22,290 bases of DNA from Filifactor villosus (GCF_042652965.1 NZ_JBHSHL010000028.1:1-22290); one strand, 5' to 3'; shown: positions 1-6,671, counted from the first letter of the stretch. The notes: generated by a model not told the origin, from the sequence alone. Numbers and translations: made by a program.

Positions 1-163
1 CACTGCCCGACAGCTCCAAATACTTGATATTCTTGTTTTCGAGTTCCTGAAGACCGTAGGCCTGAAATTCTGCCGTAATGGAATCTTTTTCTCTTTTTAA
101 TCTCGATATCTCTTCGTCAATTTCGTGTACCCTGATTAATCTTTCATTGATATTCTCAATCAT
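1..163 (-). CDS. Small phage early protein, N-terminal part only (coiled coil)
   Basis: The frame opens with ATG at 163-161 and runs off the left edge after 54 codons. It begins MIENINERLIRVHEIDEEIS, continues with a charged heptad-like stretch (residues about 5-35, probably coiled coil), then LENKNIKYLELSGS. A GGGGGAAG ribosome binding site lies just upstream, inside the end of the preceding gene, whose stop codon is one base away. This marks it as the next gene of the lytic operon. I do not recognise the family. The Gam nuclease inhibitor occupies a similar place in Mu-like phages, but the visible part does not support that call. Confidence 0.7.
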   Translation of the reverse strand, partial: MIENINERLIRVHEIDEEISRLKREKDSITAEFQAYGLQELENKNIKYLELSGS

Positions 164-164
164 C

Positions 165-419
165 TTACTTCCCCCTTTCGTTTAGGGCTTCATGCACCTT
201 TATTCCGCATTCCTCACAAATAAATACCTTATCCACCTTAAGCAGATTCTCATGAGTTCCACACAAGATACACGAACCTTCCACTCTCTCAAGAACTAAG
301 TTCCCGCTATCATCTGCTTTCACCTCAACCTTTTCTCCGGGTGCAATTCCCATCTCTCGGCGGATATGCGACGGGATGGTAATCCCTCCTGACTTGCTAA
401 CTTTTTTTTCATTTAACAT
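165..419 (-). CDS. AbrB/MazE/SpoVT-type DNA-binding protein with C-terminal zinc ribbon
   Basis: An 84-residue protein. Residues 1-45 form a swapped-hairpin AbrB domain: KKVSKSGGITIPSHIRREMG followed by PGEKVEV and LVLERV. Residues about 50-75 carry CxxC...CxxC (CILCG then CEECG), a probable structural zinc ribbon. AbrB-fold proteins bind DNA as dimers, so a regulator of phage or host transcription is the best guess. A longer frame starts at 470, but the ATG at 419 has an ideal AAGGAGG site 8 bases upstream and begins exactly where the AbrB fold should. The start overlaps the end of the previous gene by 7 bases, so the two are probably translationally coupled. Confidence 0.85.
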   Translation of the reverse strand: MLNEKKVSKSGGITIPSHIRREMGIAPGEKVEVKADDSGNLVLERVEGSCILCGTHENLLKVDKVFICEECGIKVHEALNERGK

Positions 420-727
420 GATGTTTCCTCCTTTTGCTTCCTGCCTTCTACAACAACCACTTCTCCCCATTTACGAACCTCGTTATGAAGAGAATCTATC
501 TCTTCTGTTAACTTTCGCTGAGTTTTGAAAAAATCGAGATCGCTAACATCCAAATGCGTAAGAAGTTCCAACTTTTTATCAACCTGGTCAAAGAGTTCCT
601 CTTGCTTCTTTTCAACGAACTTCATAAGATAATTCCTTTTTGCAAAACCATGTTCTATCGAAAGAAGTGCATTTATGATTCCAACGAGCTCTTTCTTTGT
701 GAATAGCGTTCCATTCTTCAGTTTCAT
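413..727 (-). CDS. Hypothetical phage early protein, alpha-helical
   Basis: A 104-aa charged protein with no recognised family. It begins MKLKNGTLFTKKELVGIIN. It looks mostly helical, with a coiled-coil-like middle (residues about 35-90, rich in E, K, Q and L) and a short KQKEETSC tail that overlaps the start of the AbrB gene. It starts directly after the stop of the preceding gene, as expected for a compact early phage operon. There is no signal peptide or membrane segment. Function unknown. Confidence 0.7.
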   Translation of the reverse strand: MKLKNGTLFTKKELVGIINALLSIEHGFAKRNYLMKFVEKKQEELFDQVDKKLELLTHLDVSDLDFFKTQRKLTEEIDSLHNEVRKWGEVVVVEGRKQKEETSC

Positions 728-1165
728 CTACTTTCCTTCTTTCAACAGCTCCGCCTCTCTATCGCTCACAATCACCTGCGCTTTATACTCGCCGGTTTCA
801 CGATCATAGTGAAACAAAGTGAGTTCGATCCCATACTTGCAGCAAGTCGCCACGGCTTCCGCCGTCACGGCAGTCAAACCCGTTACATATAAATCCAGAC
901 TTCCTGCGAGAGCAAGCTTGCGCTCAATCACATCTCTCATATATTCATAATCGTGAACATCGTCAATTTTTTCAAAAAGGTATCCATCTGTTGCCTGCTT
1001 AATCTCATGTCGCCCTGCGACACATCCCATCTTTAAATGTTTCATCTTCATTTCCTCCCGTTTCTTTTTTCTCGACAGCTTTCTAATTTTTTGGACAACC
1101 TCCATATATAGATTGTAATCATAGTTTATTAGATCCCAAAAGAATTCTTGAATTGAAAACCTCAT
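728..1165 (-). CDS. Conserved phage hypothetical protein with two plausible starts
   Basis: 145 aa from the ATG at 1165, which overlaps the previous stop by 4 bases (ATGA) and follows a GGGAGGGG site. A second in-frame ATG at 1045 has its own well-placed GGAGG and gives a 105-aa protein starting MKHLKMGCVAGRHEIKQ. From there the sequence resembles a common Firmicute phage family, as recalled from memory: a GCVAGRHE start, LDLYVTGLTAV in the middle, then a Cys pair and LTLFHYDRETGEY near the end. The 40 extra residues (MRFSIQEFFWDLINYDYN...) may be an optional N-terminal extension or a short separate peptide that became fused in frame. Function unknown. Confidence 0.75.
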   Translation of the reverse strand: MRFSIQEFFWDLINYDYNLYMEVVQKIRKLSRKKKREEMKMKHLKMGCVAGRHEIKQATDGYLFEKIDDVHDYEYMRDVIERKLALAGSLDLYVTGLTAVTAEAVATCCKYGIELTLFHYDRETGEYKAQVIVSDREAELLKEGK

Positions 1166-1398
1166 TTCATCCCCTCCCGGAAATCATCTTGAAAGCTGTC
1201 CGAAACCTCTTCAATAAAGTAATCTACTCCCGCCAATCGTTTCAAAAACGCCTCCTTGTATCCGATCGGATGACGAAAAAGCAATAACCTGTCATCCACA
1301 TTCCCGACAAACGTCATGACCTCCACCTGTTTCTGCTTGTTGATCTCGTCCGTGTCCCTCCTGCGAATTCGGTATCGCTTACCATAGATCAGTCTCAC
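1162..1398 (-). CDS. Small basic phage hypothetical protein
   Basis: A 78-aa protein starting MRLIYGKRYRIRRRDTDE. Its strongly basic N-terminus is followed by a predicted beta-rich middle (VEVMTFVGNVDDRLLLF) and an acidic C-terminus. Its start overlaps the upstream stop by 4 bases and its stop overlaps the downstream start by 4 bases, so it is an integral operon member. The basic N-terminus could bind nucleic acid, but this is only a guess. No family recognised. Confidence 0.72.
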   Translation of the reverse strand: MRLIYGKRYRIRRRDTDEINKQKQVEVMTFVGNVDDRLLLFRHPIGYKEAFLKRLAGVDYFIEEVSDSFQDDFREGMK

Positions 1399-1661
1399 GC
1401 TGCCCTCCTTTTTTTGATACGATACTTAACATCGTAGGCACTCCAAATCTTAAAATCCTTATGTTTCCTCTCCGACTTCCTTGATCCCGCAAGATCACGG
1501 AAGTCCTCAACGATTTCTCCGCCGAAGCGGTAGAGGATCCACAGAAAAGGCATCACCAAGGCACTCCCGTTTTGAGTGCCGTAAGCCATTTGATTCGTGA
1601 CCCACACGACCACCTGCAACATCCAACAGATTCTCAACAACCACCTGTCTATTCTGTTCAT
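1395..1661 (-). CDS. Small membrane protein, phage early region
   Basis: An 88-aa protein from the ATG at 1661, which overlaps the previous TGA (ATGA) and has an AAGAGG site upstream. A longer frame reaches 1694 without an equally good site. Residues about 5-27 (WLLRICWMLQVVVWVTNQ) are a clear hydrophobic helix, and residues about 35-48 (ALVMPFLWILYRFGG) form a second, shorter one. The C-terminal 35 residues are highly basic (RKSERKHKDF, KKRRAA) and probably cytoplasmic. Two short helices with a basic tail would suit a small inner-membrane phage factor such as an exclusion or lysis-timing protein, but nothing in the sequence decides this. Confidence 0.7.
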   Translation of the reverse strand: MNRIDRWLLRICWMLQVVVWVTNQMAYGTQNGSALVMPFLWILYRFGGEIVEDFRDLAGSRKSERKHKDFKIWSAYDVKYRIKKRRAA

Positions 1662-2236
1662 TGTTCTAACCTCTTTTCTTTGTACTCTTCCCACTTCAAC
1701 CGTTTTCCCGTCTCAATATAGCGAGCGTAGTACTCGAGAGCAAGATCACGATTTTCCTTATTACTTAAACTGTCTATGAGCATTTCCATTGCCTTTAAAG
1801 ATAACATGATTCCGACACAGTCCAGGATCGCATCAATCACCGCGATCGGATGGAGCGTACCGTACTGACAATTCAGCTCATTAATGTAGTTGTAGATTCC
1901 CGCAGGAACCTCATCCGGATCTTTCATTTCGATTGTCTTAAACACATATCCGATTTTTTCCATCTCCTCAATCGTTAGAATTGTTCCCTCCGGGATTCTC
2001 CCGTTCAGCTTCAGACAAAGTGCAACCTGCCCGGGTTGCTGATGAAACAACTCTCTGTTGTGCTTCACCTCCATCCCAAACAGTTGACTCATGACCTCAG
2101 CCGTCGCCTTATGACCTACATAAGAGACGAACGGAGTTGATTGAATCAATTCTCTTGCTTCTTCTGTTGTCACTGTTCGGATCGAAAAATCTCCATCTGC
2201 CGTGATGATTGTCGTGTTTAATACTGCCATTTTCAT
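1658..2236 (-). CDS. Probable AcrIII-1 viral ring nuclease (DUF1874/YddF) with novel C-terminal extension
   Basis: A 192-aa protein starting at the ATG at 2236, 9 bases after an AAGGAGG site. Residues 3-103 match the DUF1874 family (B. subtilis YddF, STIV B116, SIRV1 gp29): AVLNTTIIT, then SYVGHKATAEVMSQLFG, the NR and PGQVALCLKL blocks, and NGRIPEG. Archaeal and phage members degrade cyclic tetra-adenylate, the second messenger of type III CRISPR, and so switch off that immunity. The catalytic and ligand residues as I recall them for SIRV1 gp29 (H47, R66, R85, E88) align with H42, R61, R80 and E83 at a constant offset of five, so the enzyme should be active. Residues about 104-192 are an extra helical domain absent from the usual roughly 115-aa family members. 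Domain call firm; the anti-CRISPR role is inferred from family and phage context. Confidence 0.85.
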   Translation of the reverse strand: MKMAVLNTTIITADGDFSIRTVTTEEARELIQSTPFVSYVGHKATAEVMSQLFGMEVKHNRELFHQQPGQVALCLKLNGRIPEGTILTIEEMEKIGYVFKTIEMKDPDEVPAGIYNYINELNCQYGTLHPIAVIDAILDCVGIMLSLKAMEMLIDSLSNKENRDLALEYYARYIETGKRLKWEEYKEKRLEQ

Positions 2237-2237
2237 C

Positions 2238-2747
2238 TCAGTGTCCTCCTTGTTTTTTAGGCGAAGGATACACATATTCCTTGTATCCTACTTCCTCAGC
2301 CATTCCTCCTTCAATACGAAGGAGTCGATATGCACTCTCTCCCGTGATTTCCTTAATCACCTTTTCCAGTTTCTCCTTCTCTTCTCCCTGACTTCCACGA
2401 TGCCGATAGCCGGGCGCTATGGTATCTAACCCATGCGCCCGTGTCGCCTTCTTCACAACGTCAAAGGCAATCACATCGTTGTGAAGGAAAAACGCCAGCC
2501 CAAGATCTTCGTGATTGTGCCGATTTGTACCGATACAATCCCCCCACAACCCCTTCTCGAAGAAGTCGCTCAAAAAGAAGTACCATGCTCCGTTTCGATC
2601 CTGCTGCCAGATCTCAAACGGAAACAAGATATATCCGCTTCCACTTCTTGAATAACGACACTCCTTCGGGTACTCAAATATCGCCTCATAGATCACCCGA
2701 TTTTTGCGCCTTAGCGCGTTTGCATACACTCGCAGACCTCGTTTCAT
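2238..2747 (-). CDS. Hypothetical phage early protein
   Basis: A 169-aa protein starting MKRGLRVYANALRRKNR, with an AGGAGG site 8 bases upstream of the ATG at 2747. The start overlaps the stop of the 50-aa gene before it by 4 bases. The middle is aromatic (YFFLSDFFEKGLWGD) with clustered His and Asp residues (NRHNHEDLGLAFFLHND), followed by GYRHRGSQGEE. The His/Asp clusters could bind metal, but I recognise no family and cannot assign an activity. The stop is one base from the start of the ring-nuclease gene, so the two are probably co-translated. That makes this gene a candidate partner in counter-defence. Confidence 0.72.
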   Translation of the reverse strand: MKRGLRVYANALRRKNRVIYEAIFEYPKECRYSRSGSGYILFPFEIWQQDRNGAWYFFLSDFFEKGLWGDCIGTNRHNHEDLGLAFFLHNDVIAFDVVKKATRAHGLDTIAPGYRHRGSQGEEKEKLEKVIKEITGESAYRLLRIEGGMAEEVGYKEYVYPSPKKQGGH

Positions 2748-2896
2748 TTTGCCATCCTCCTAACCTTCCCCGATACCCTGTTTACATACTCCACATACTC
2801 CCTTGTCTCTTTCACTCTCAGCCAGTTGTCCGGATTCAACTTGCAACTTGCAAAATACTCCTTTTCCTTCCTTGTTAGCCTTTTTCCATGCTTCAT
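2744..2896 (-). CDS. DUF6906-type small phage protein
   Basis: A 50-aa gene hidden in a frame masked by longer overlapping frames. The ATG at 2896 is preceded by GGGGGG at 4 bases, and the TGA overlaps the next ATG by 4 bases. The protein begins MKHGKRLTRKEKEY and contains LNPDNWLRVKETREY and VNRVSGKVRR. This MKHGKRPTR...LNP.NWLVVK...H..TGK.R pattern is the small Firmicute phage/plasmid family DUF6906 (recognised from memory). The role is unknown. The fit to both neighbours by spacing and overlap argues strongly that this frame, not the 71-aa frame at 2760-2975, is the gene. Confidence 0.85.
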   Translation of the reverse strand: MKHGKRLTRKEKEYFASCKLNPDNWLRVKETREYVEYVNRVSGKVRRMAK

Positions 2897-2905
2897 ATGT
2901 CCCCC

Positions 2906-3121
2906 CTAACCGATTAACCGCTTGATCGATTCCAGTTTTTCCTGTGCTTCTCCGAATCGTTTCATTGCGGTCCAAGCAAAGCCCGTTGCCAATTGTTCAA
3001 GTGTAAGACCCGATTGGATCTCTCCTACATATTCAATATTTTTCGCCATCGCATTGTTGTCGTCTTCTGCGATATATATCTGTTTCTCGTCAATATATCG
3101 ATATAACTTGTATGTTTTCAT
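2906..3121 (-). CDS. Hypothetical phage early protein
   Basis: A 71-aa protein starting MKTYKLYRYIDEKQIYIAED, with an AAAGGAG site 6 bases before the ATG. The N-terminal half looks beta-rich (YKLYRYID, QIYIAEDD) and the C-terminal half helical (LEQLATGFAWTAMKRFGEA, then QEKLESIKRL). It lies 3 bases after the previous gene's stop and 9 bases before the next start. No family recognised. Confidence 0.72.
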   Translation of the reverse strand: MKTYKLYRYIDEKQIYIAEDDNNAMAKNIEYVGEIQSGLTLEQLATGFAWTAMKRFGEAQEKLESIKRLIG

Positions 3122-3124
3122 CCT

Positions 3125-3283
3125 CTACTCCTTTAACTCCTCTATCTCCTTGATCACTTCATCCATCTTTTTCAAAACCCTTGTAAACTCTTCTCTATCC
3201 TCCTGATTCGCGAGCACCAGCCTCGCATGGATCGAAAACCGAACTTGTTTCAACGTCTTCATCATCTCTGCCTTTGTCTGCAT
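3125..3283 (-). CDS. Small helical phage protein, first gene after the MuB-like gene
   Basis: A 52-aa gene, easily missed for its size. The ATG at 3283 has a strong AGGAGGGGGG site immediately upstream. The product starts MQTKAEMMKTLKQVRFSIHA and ends with an E/K/L-rich amphipathic helix (residues about 33-52). It ends 3 bases before the next gene. About 120 non-coding bases separate it from the MuB-like gene, the only real gap in the operon, and that gap holds the opposite-strand small RNA. It may therefore be the gene most exposed to that RNA. No family recognised. Confidence 0.75.
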   Translation of the reverse strand: MQTKAEMMKTLKQVRFSIHARLVLANQEDREEFTRVLKKMDEVIKEIEELKE

Positions 3284-3294
3284 TCCCCCCTCCT

Positions 3295-3324
3295 TTGACA
3301 ATCACGTCCACAGCGTGTTATAAT
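3295..3324 (+). promoter_or_regulatory. Strong sigma-A promoter facing against the lytic operon
   Basis: TTGACA at 3295-3300 and TATAAT at 3319-3324, both perfect consensus, separated by 18 bp, with an extended -10 TGT (3316-3318) directly before the -10. Start of transcription expected near 3331. A perfect double hexamer is unlikely by chance, and it points at a terminator about 40 bp downstream with no gene in between. Confidence 0.85.
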
Positions 3325-3330
3325 CTACTT

Positions 3331-3406
3331 GAATTCATTTTTGTCCGCCCAATCGGAGCGGGTGCGAAGTCCAAGCATGTTCCCGCATGCAAGGACTTCT
3401 TTTTTT
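3331..3406 (+). ncRNA. Putative antisense small RNA of about 75 nt
   Basis: Bounded by the promoter at 3295-3324 and the terminator at 3367-3406. It carries no ribosome binding site followed by a useful frame. Besides the terminator stem, a short 4-bp CCGC/GCGG hairpin can form around 3352-3360 as a possible loop for target contact. It is transcribed opposite to the lytic operon in the gap between the MuB-like gene and the 52-aa gene, so it is perfectly complementary to the operon mRNA there. It could regulate the early genes in cis or act in trans. The 5' end is an estimate; the 3' end is fixed by the T tract. Confidence 0.7.
3367..3406 (+). terminator. Rho-independent terminator of the small RNA
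   Basis: AAGTCC-aa-GCATG (3367-3379), a 6-base loop, then CATGC-aa-GGACTT (3386-3398) and a run of seven T (3400-3406). The stem is 11 bp with a symmetric AA/AA internal loop. The T run is only on the plus-strand side, so it terminates rightward transcription. It reaches the stop codon of the MuB-like gene. Confidence 0.85.
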
Positions 3407-4298
3407 ATGCTTCAATTCCCATTTGTCGTGACATCGATCTCAGTCCTGCAATCGATGCGTTTCCGTTGTTCGTCGCATTCGCATACAACGCCGTCGCTCC
3501 CCTTAATCCATACTTGGAATGTGACACCTTGAGCAGGTATTCCGCTACCCCCAGATCGACATCTCCGAAGACCAGATGCATGTCCTCGATGTCGAAATCA
3601 TCCGTCAACAGATGATTCCGCATTGAGATCCTACTGAACAATTGAGCAAACTCTGCCTGACGTTTTCCGAGCATTTTGCTATAAACCACTTCATTCCCGA
3701 TCAGCACGATCGCCGTACCGGTCGCATCGTTAATACTTCGAATAATCTCCAAAGTTCGCTTGTCCAAGCATTGTGCCTCGTCGACAATAATCATCTTATC
3801 GTTTTCAAACAGCCTATCCATGATATCCATCATCTGCACATCTACCGTGCCCGAAGTCTCTACCTTCAACGCCCTTGCCAAGATCCGAAGGAACGGCTTG
3901 ACCTTAGCAAATGCCGGATTTGCCGTAACAAAGAACACATCCATCCGGTCTTTTGCCCAGTTTTTTGCGGTAAAGGTTTTGCCTATCCCAGCATCTCCGT
4001 AAATAACCCCCAGTGACCTTTGAATATTGCAGTATTCCAAAACATTCAACACCTTGTTGCTGATCGTTGTTCTTGCAAACCCCAAGTCCTCCGCCGACAC
4101 CGTGTTGTCCCTAGCCTCTTCCTTTTCAAGAAACTCCTCAAGCTGTGTCGCGATCTTCTCCATCTTCGTATAAGTTCCGGCAAGGAACTTGCTGAAGCTA
4201 CTCTCTGCAATTCCGGCACGTTTCGCCATCGCCGATTGAGTTACATTGCGATCCTCCATATACGCCTTAACCTTGTTTATTGTGATCCTATAATCCAT
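3405..4298 (-). CDS. MuB-like AAA+ ATPase, transposition target-selection protein
   Basis: A 297-aa protein. Residues about 5-55 form an XRE-type helix-turn-helix (VTQSAMAKRAGIAESSFSKF), as in Mu B. The AAA+ core has Walker A GDAGIGKT (101-108), Walker B MIIVDEAQ (169-176), sensor 1 VLIGN (198-202) and FSRI (221-224) with a candidate arginine finger. MuB-type proteins bind DNA non-specifically with ATP, deliver target DNA to the transposase and protect the element from self-insertion. The ATG directly follows the stop of the transposase gene, with AAGGAGG 11 bases upstream inside it, so the pair is co-translated as in Mu. Confidence 0.93.
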   Translation of the reverse strand: MDYRITINKVKAYMEDRNVTQSAMAKRAGIAESSFSKFLAGTYTKMEKIATQLEEFLEKEEARDNTVSAEDLGFARTTISNKVLNVLEYCNIQRSLGVIYGDAGIGKTFTAKNWAKDRMDVFFVTANPAFAKVKPFLRILARALKVETSGTVDVQMMDIMDRLFENDKMIIVDEAQCLDKRTLEIIRSINDATGTAIVLIGNEVVYSKMLGKRQAEFAQLFSRISMRNHLLTDDFDIEDMHLVFGDVDLGVAEYLLKVSHSKYGLRGATALYANATNNGNASIAGLRSMSRQMGIEA

Positions 4299-6218
4299 CT
4301 ATTCCTTTCCCTCCTTCTTCCTTCGAGCATTCTCGATCATCCGCTCGAAATAAATCCCGACTTCCTCATCGTCTCCCGATGCCTTTGCGACTCGCTCGGT
4401 CATAACCGGACGGATCACCTTCGCATCGTAGTCAATGACGTTTTTCCTTCTCATGCTCTCCGACACGCTTCTCATCGCCTCAACGACCTCCGGAGCATCC
4501 TGAAGTTCCTTGATGTTCAAATATGTCTGAACATCTCTGCGTAACTTCTTATTATGAGCTGCGACTGCTTTCATCGCTTCCACGTCGTCCGCACCTTCAT
4601 ATCCACCTTTTAAAGCTCTGCGACACTCTCCGATATATCGTTCTTTTTCATCGTAGAGATACACCTTTGTCAGATCGTCAGAGTCATACCTTACATATAC
4701 CTGCTGTCCCAGGAGAGCTTGCACGTAGTCGCTTTCGTAATAGTAGACCTTTTCGTCTCCCACCTTGATAAATACGCCGTCTCTTTTGAACTGTTGAAGC
4801 CTTACGCTTCTTGTCAAAAGCAATCTTAACTGCTCCGCCGTGGCCGTGCGTTTTTCGATTAAGTTGTTCTTATAACACTCATTTGGCGTTAATCCATGCA
4901 TCCCCTCCGCTTCACTCGCTGTGTTGTTGTAGAAGCCTTCCAGAAAGTTCTCCAAATCCCTTTTCATTTCAGATAGAAGTGGAATATTTTCCTCTTTTTT
5001 CAGAACCTTATTATGTCGATTAGGTCTGAAACTCGGACCCTTCCCGACATACGTTAGAAAGCACTTGGAAAACTGATTTGTCATCGTTTTGTGGAAACGC
5101 TCAACAATCTTCGCCTTCGCATTTCCGACCTTTGCATTTGTCATGCTGACACCACAACGCTCCAAGATCGTCGTTCCATAATCCGCTCGCTCGTCTGTCT
5201 TGCGTCTTCCACGCCCGCCGAACGAACTCGACAGAAACTCTCTTCCGTTGTCAAGATACACCGAAACGGGAAGCCCCCACTTCATTGCACAATCCCTGAA
5301 ACAAAGAATTACCCCGTCCGTTGTTGCCGTCCTCGTCAACCGAAATCCCAGCAGCTTTCGACTTTTGATATCGAACCAGCTCACAAAGTACGGTCGGAAC
5401 ACTTCCCCCGTCTCGTCATCTCGTACCATGATGTCCATGGTATGGTAATCTGAAGACCAGACATCGTTTGAGAAGATCTTGCTATAATCCCGATGAATAA
5501 ATGTCTCACACTCATCCGAGAACGCCTTCTCTCCCTTGCGGAAATACTTCACAACCGGTAATGGGATCTCCTGCGTTGCCCTGCGGAATGTAGCTTCCGA
5601 TGGCAACGGTAACAACTCCGGCTTATGCTCTTCAAGCCATCCTTGCATCAGCTTGTAGAGAAAACTCACGCTCGGCTCATTCTCATCGAGCCACCACCAA
5701 CTGAAGGTATGCCATACCCAGTCATGGATCTTCGCGCCTGTCTTCTTGCGATTTCCTCGCAAGTCTGCCAATCCTACCACTCCGAACTCCTTATATCGCT
5801 CCCATTTGCGATATAGAGTTCTTTCTGTTACCTGCTTATCACTCTCCTTGTTGAATCTTCTTAAAAACTCCTTTGTTGCCGACTTCTCCGTATGCTCTCC
5901 CACATACGAACGCCAGCTTTTTATAACTCCCTCCCAATAAAAAGCCTCTTCTCTTTGAGTTAAACTCAAATCATCGAGCTTGACCTCAAGATCCGACTTT
6001 TTCGATTCGGGAAGTTCCGCCTTTTGAGGGTTTTCAGCAAAATATTTTATCTTTGCGGATTCGCTTAATTCGGAAACAGGGACTCTATATTCAAAACCAC
6101 ACCTTTCTCCCGTTTCTATTTTTTGCGACTTTATTCTCCCCCTTCTCACACTTTTGTTTATGGCTTCCCATGTTTTTCCTTCCAGATTAGCAACTTCTGT
6201 CAAAGATAAATATTCCAC
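4299..6218 (-). CDS. MuA-like DDE transposase
   Basis: A 639-aa protein, close to the length of Mu A (663). Residues 1-60 (LSLTEVANLEGKTWEAIN...) are a Mu-type winged-helix DNA-binding domain. Residues about 110-220 are further helix-turn-helix segments. Residues about 250-380 are the RNase H-like core with the DDE triad D257 (WSSDYHT), D323 (YLDNGREF) and E373 (KIVERFHK). The C-terminal part is a Mu-type beta barrel and a charged tail that would contact MuB. It cuts the phage ends and joins them to target DNA for both integration and replicative transposition. The start codon is GTG, with AGGGGGTG upstream. Sites for it are expected at both phage ends. Confidence 0.94.
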   Translation of the reverse strand: MEYLSLTEVANLEGKTWEAINKSVRRGRIKSQKIETGERCGFEYRVPVSELSESAKIKYFAENPQKAELPESKKSDLEVKLDDLSLTQREEAFYWEGVIKSWRSYVGEHTEKSATKEFLRRFNKESDKQVTERTLYRKWERYKEFGVVGLADLRGNRKKTGAKIHDWVWHTFSWWWLDENEPSVSFLYKLMQGWLEEHKPELLPLPSEATFRRATQEIPLPVVKYFRKGEKAFSDECETFIHRDYSKIFSNDVWSSDYHTMDIMVRDDETGEVFRPYFVSWFDIKSRKLLGFRLTRTATTDGVILCFRDCAMKWGLPVSVYLDNGREFLSSSFGGRGRRKTDERADYGTTILERCGVSMTNAKVGNAKAKIVERFHKTMTNQFSKCFLTYVGKGPSFRPNRHNKVLKKEENIPLLSEMKRDLENFLEGFYNNTASEAEGMHGLTPNECYKNNLIEKRTATAEQLRLLLTRSVRLQQFKRDGVFIKVGDEKVYYYESDYVQALLGQQVYVRYDSDDLTKVYLYDEKERYIGECRRALKGGYEGADDVEAMKAVAAHNKKLRRDVQTYLNIKELQDAPEVVEAMRSVSESMRRKNVIDYDAKVIRPVMTERVAKASGDDEEVGIYFERMIENARRKKEGKE

Positions 6219-6229
6219 TTCTTCACCCC

Positions 6230-6457
6230 CTAGCTTATTTTTTCTCCCTTTAAGAACAGATCTATTTGCTCTTGATATTTACCAGCTCCCACAGCTCCGT
6301 ACATAATCATAGATAAATAGTTTGTGCTCTTCATTCCCATGTTTTGTGCAAGTCTTGAAATTGTAATATTCCTACGAGCACACTCTTCGCGAATGGCTTT
6401 TCCTTGTTTTGTAATTTTTCTTTTCGACCAACTTCTTTTTCTCTTCTTCTCTTCCAC
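6230..6457 (-). CDS. Small basic helix-turn-helix-like protein
   Basis: A 75-aa protein with a very basic N-terminus (EEKKRKRSWSKRKITKQGK) followed by a probable helix-turn-helix (residues about 22-50, IREECARRNITISRLAQNMG then KSTNYLSMIMYG). It lies between the Ner/Cro-like regulator and the transposase, a place where Mu-like phages of Firmicutes often carry a second small DNA-binding protein. I chose the GTG at 6457 because AAGGTGGTGA, nearly the full anti-16S complement, ends 5 bases before it. The frame itself is open to 6469, whose GTG has no site. Role in early regulation inferred. Confidence 0.72.
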   Translation of the reverse strand: MEEKKRKRSWSKRKITKQGKAIREECARRNITISRLAQNMGMKSTNYLSMIMYGAVGAGKYQEQIDLFLKGEKIS

Positions 6458-6480
6458 CTTCCTCACCACCTTGTCATTTT

Positions 6481-6666
6481 TTACTCATCGTACAACTCCA
6501 TCCAATGAACTTTTAAGCCCTTGGCTATTTTTCTAGCGACTCTTACAGGTAACTCTCTCCTTCCCGTCTCATAATGGGAGTACATTTGATAAGATACTCC
6601 TGCAATTTTAGCAACTTCACTTTGTTTCAATCCCATTGATAACCTTATTTTCCTTAAATTTTTCAT
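6481..6666 (-). CDS. Ner/Cro-like XRE-family regulator
   Basis: A 61-aa protein that is essentially one helix-turn-helix domain of the XRE/Cro type: LRKIRLSMGLKQSEVAKIAG, then VSYQMYSHYETGRRELP. It starts at the ATG at 6666 with AAAGGG 7 bases upstream. By position it corresponds to Ner of Mu, a small protein that turns down repressor and early transcription after induction. No strong leftward promoter was found directly upstream, so it is probably read from the lytic promoter near 7268. Confidence 0.87.
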   Translation of the reverse strand: MKNLRKIRLSMGLKQSEVAKIAGVSYQMYSHYETGRRELPVRVARKIAKGLKVHWMELYDE

Positions 6667-6671
6667 ATTTT

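Noticed and set aside
2760..2975. 71-aa minus-strand frame
   Set aside because: No good ribosome binding site at its start. It overlaps the well-placed gene at 2906-3121 and the DUF6906-type gene at 2744-2896, which fit neighbours by spacing.
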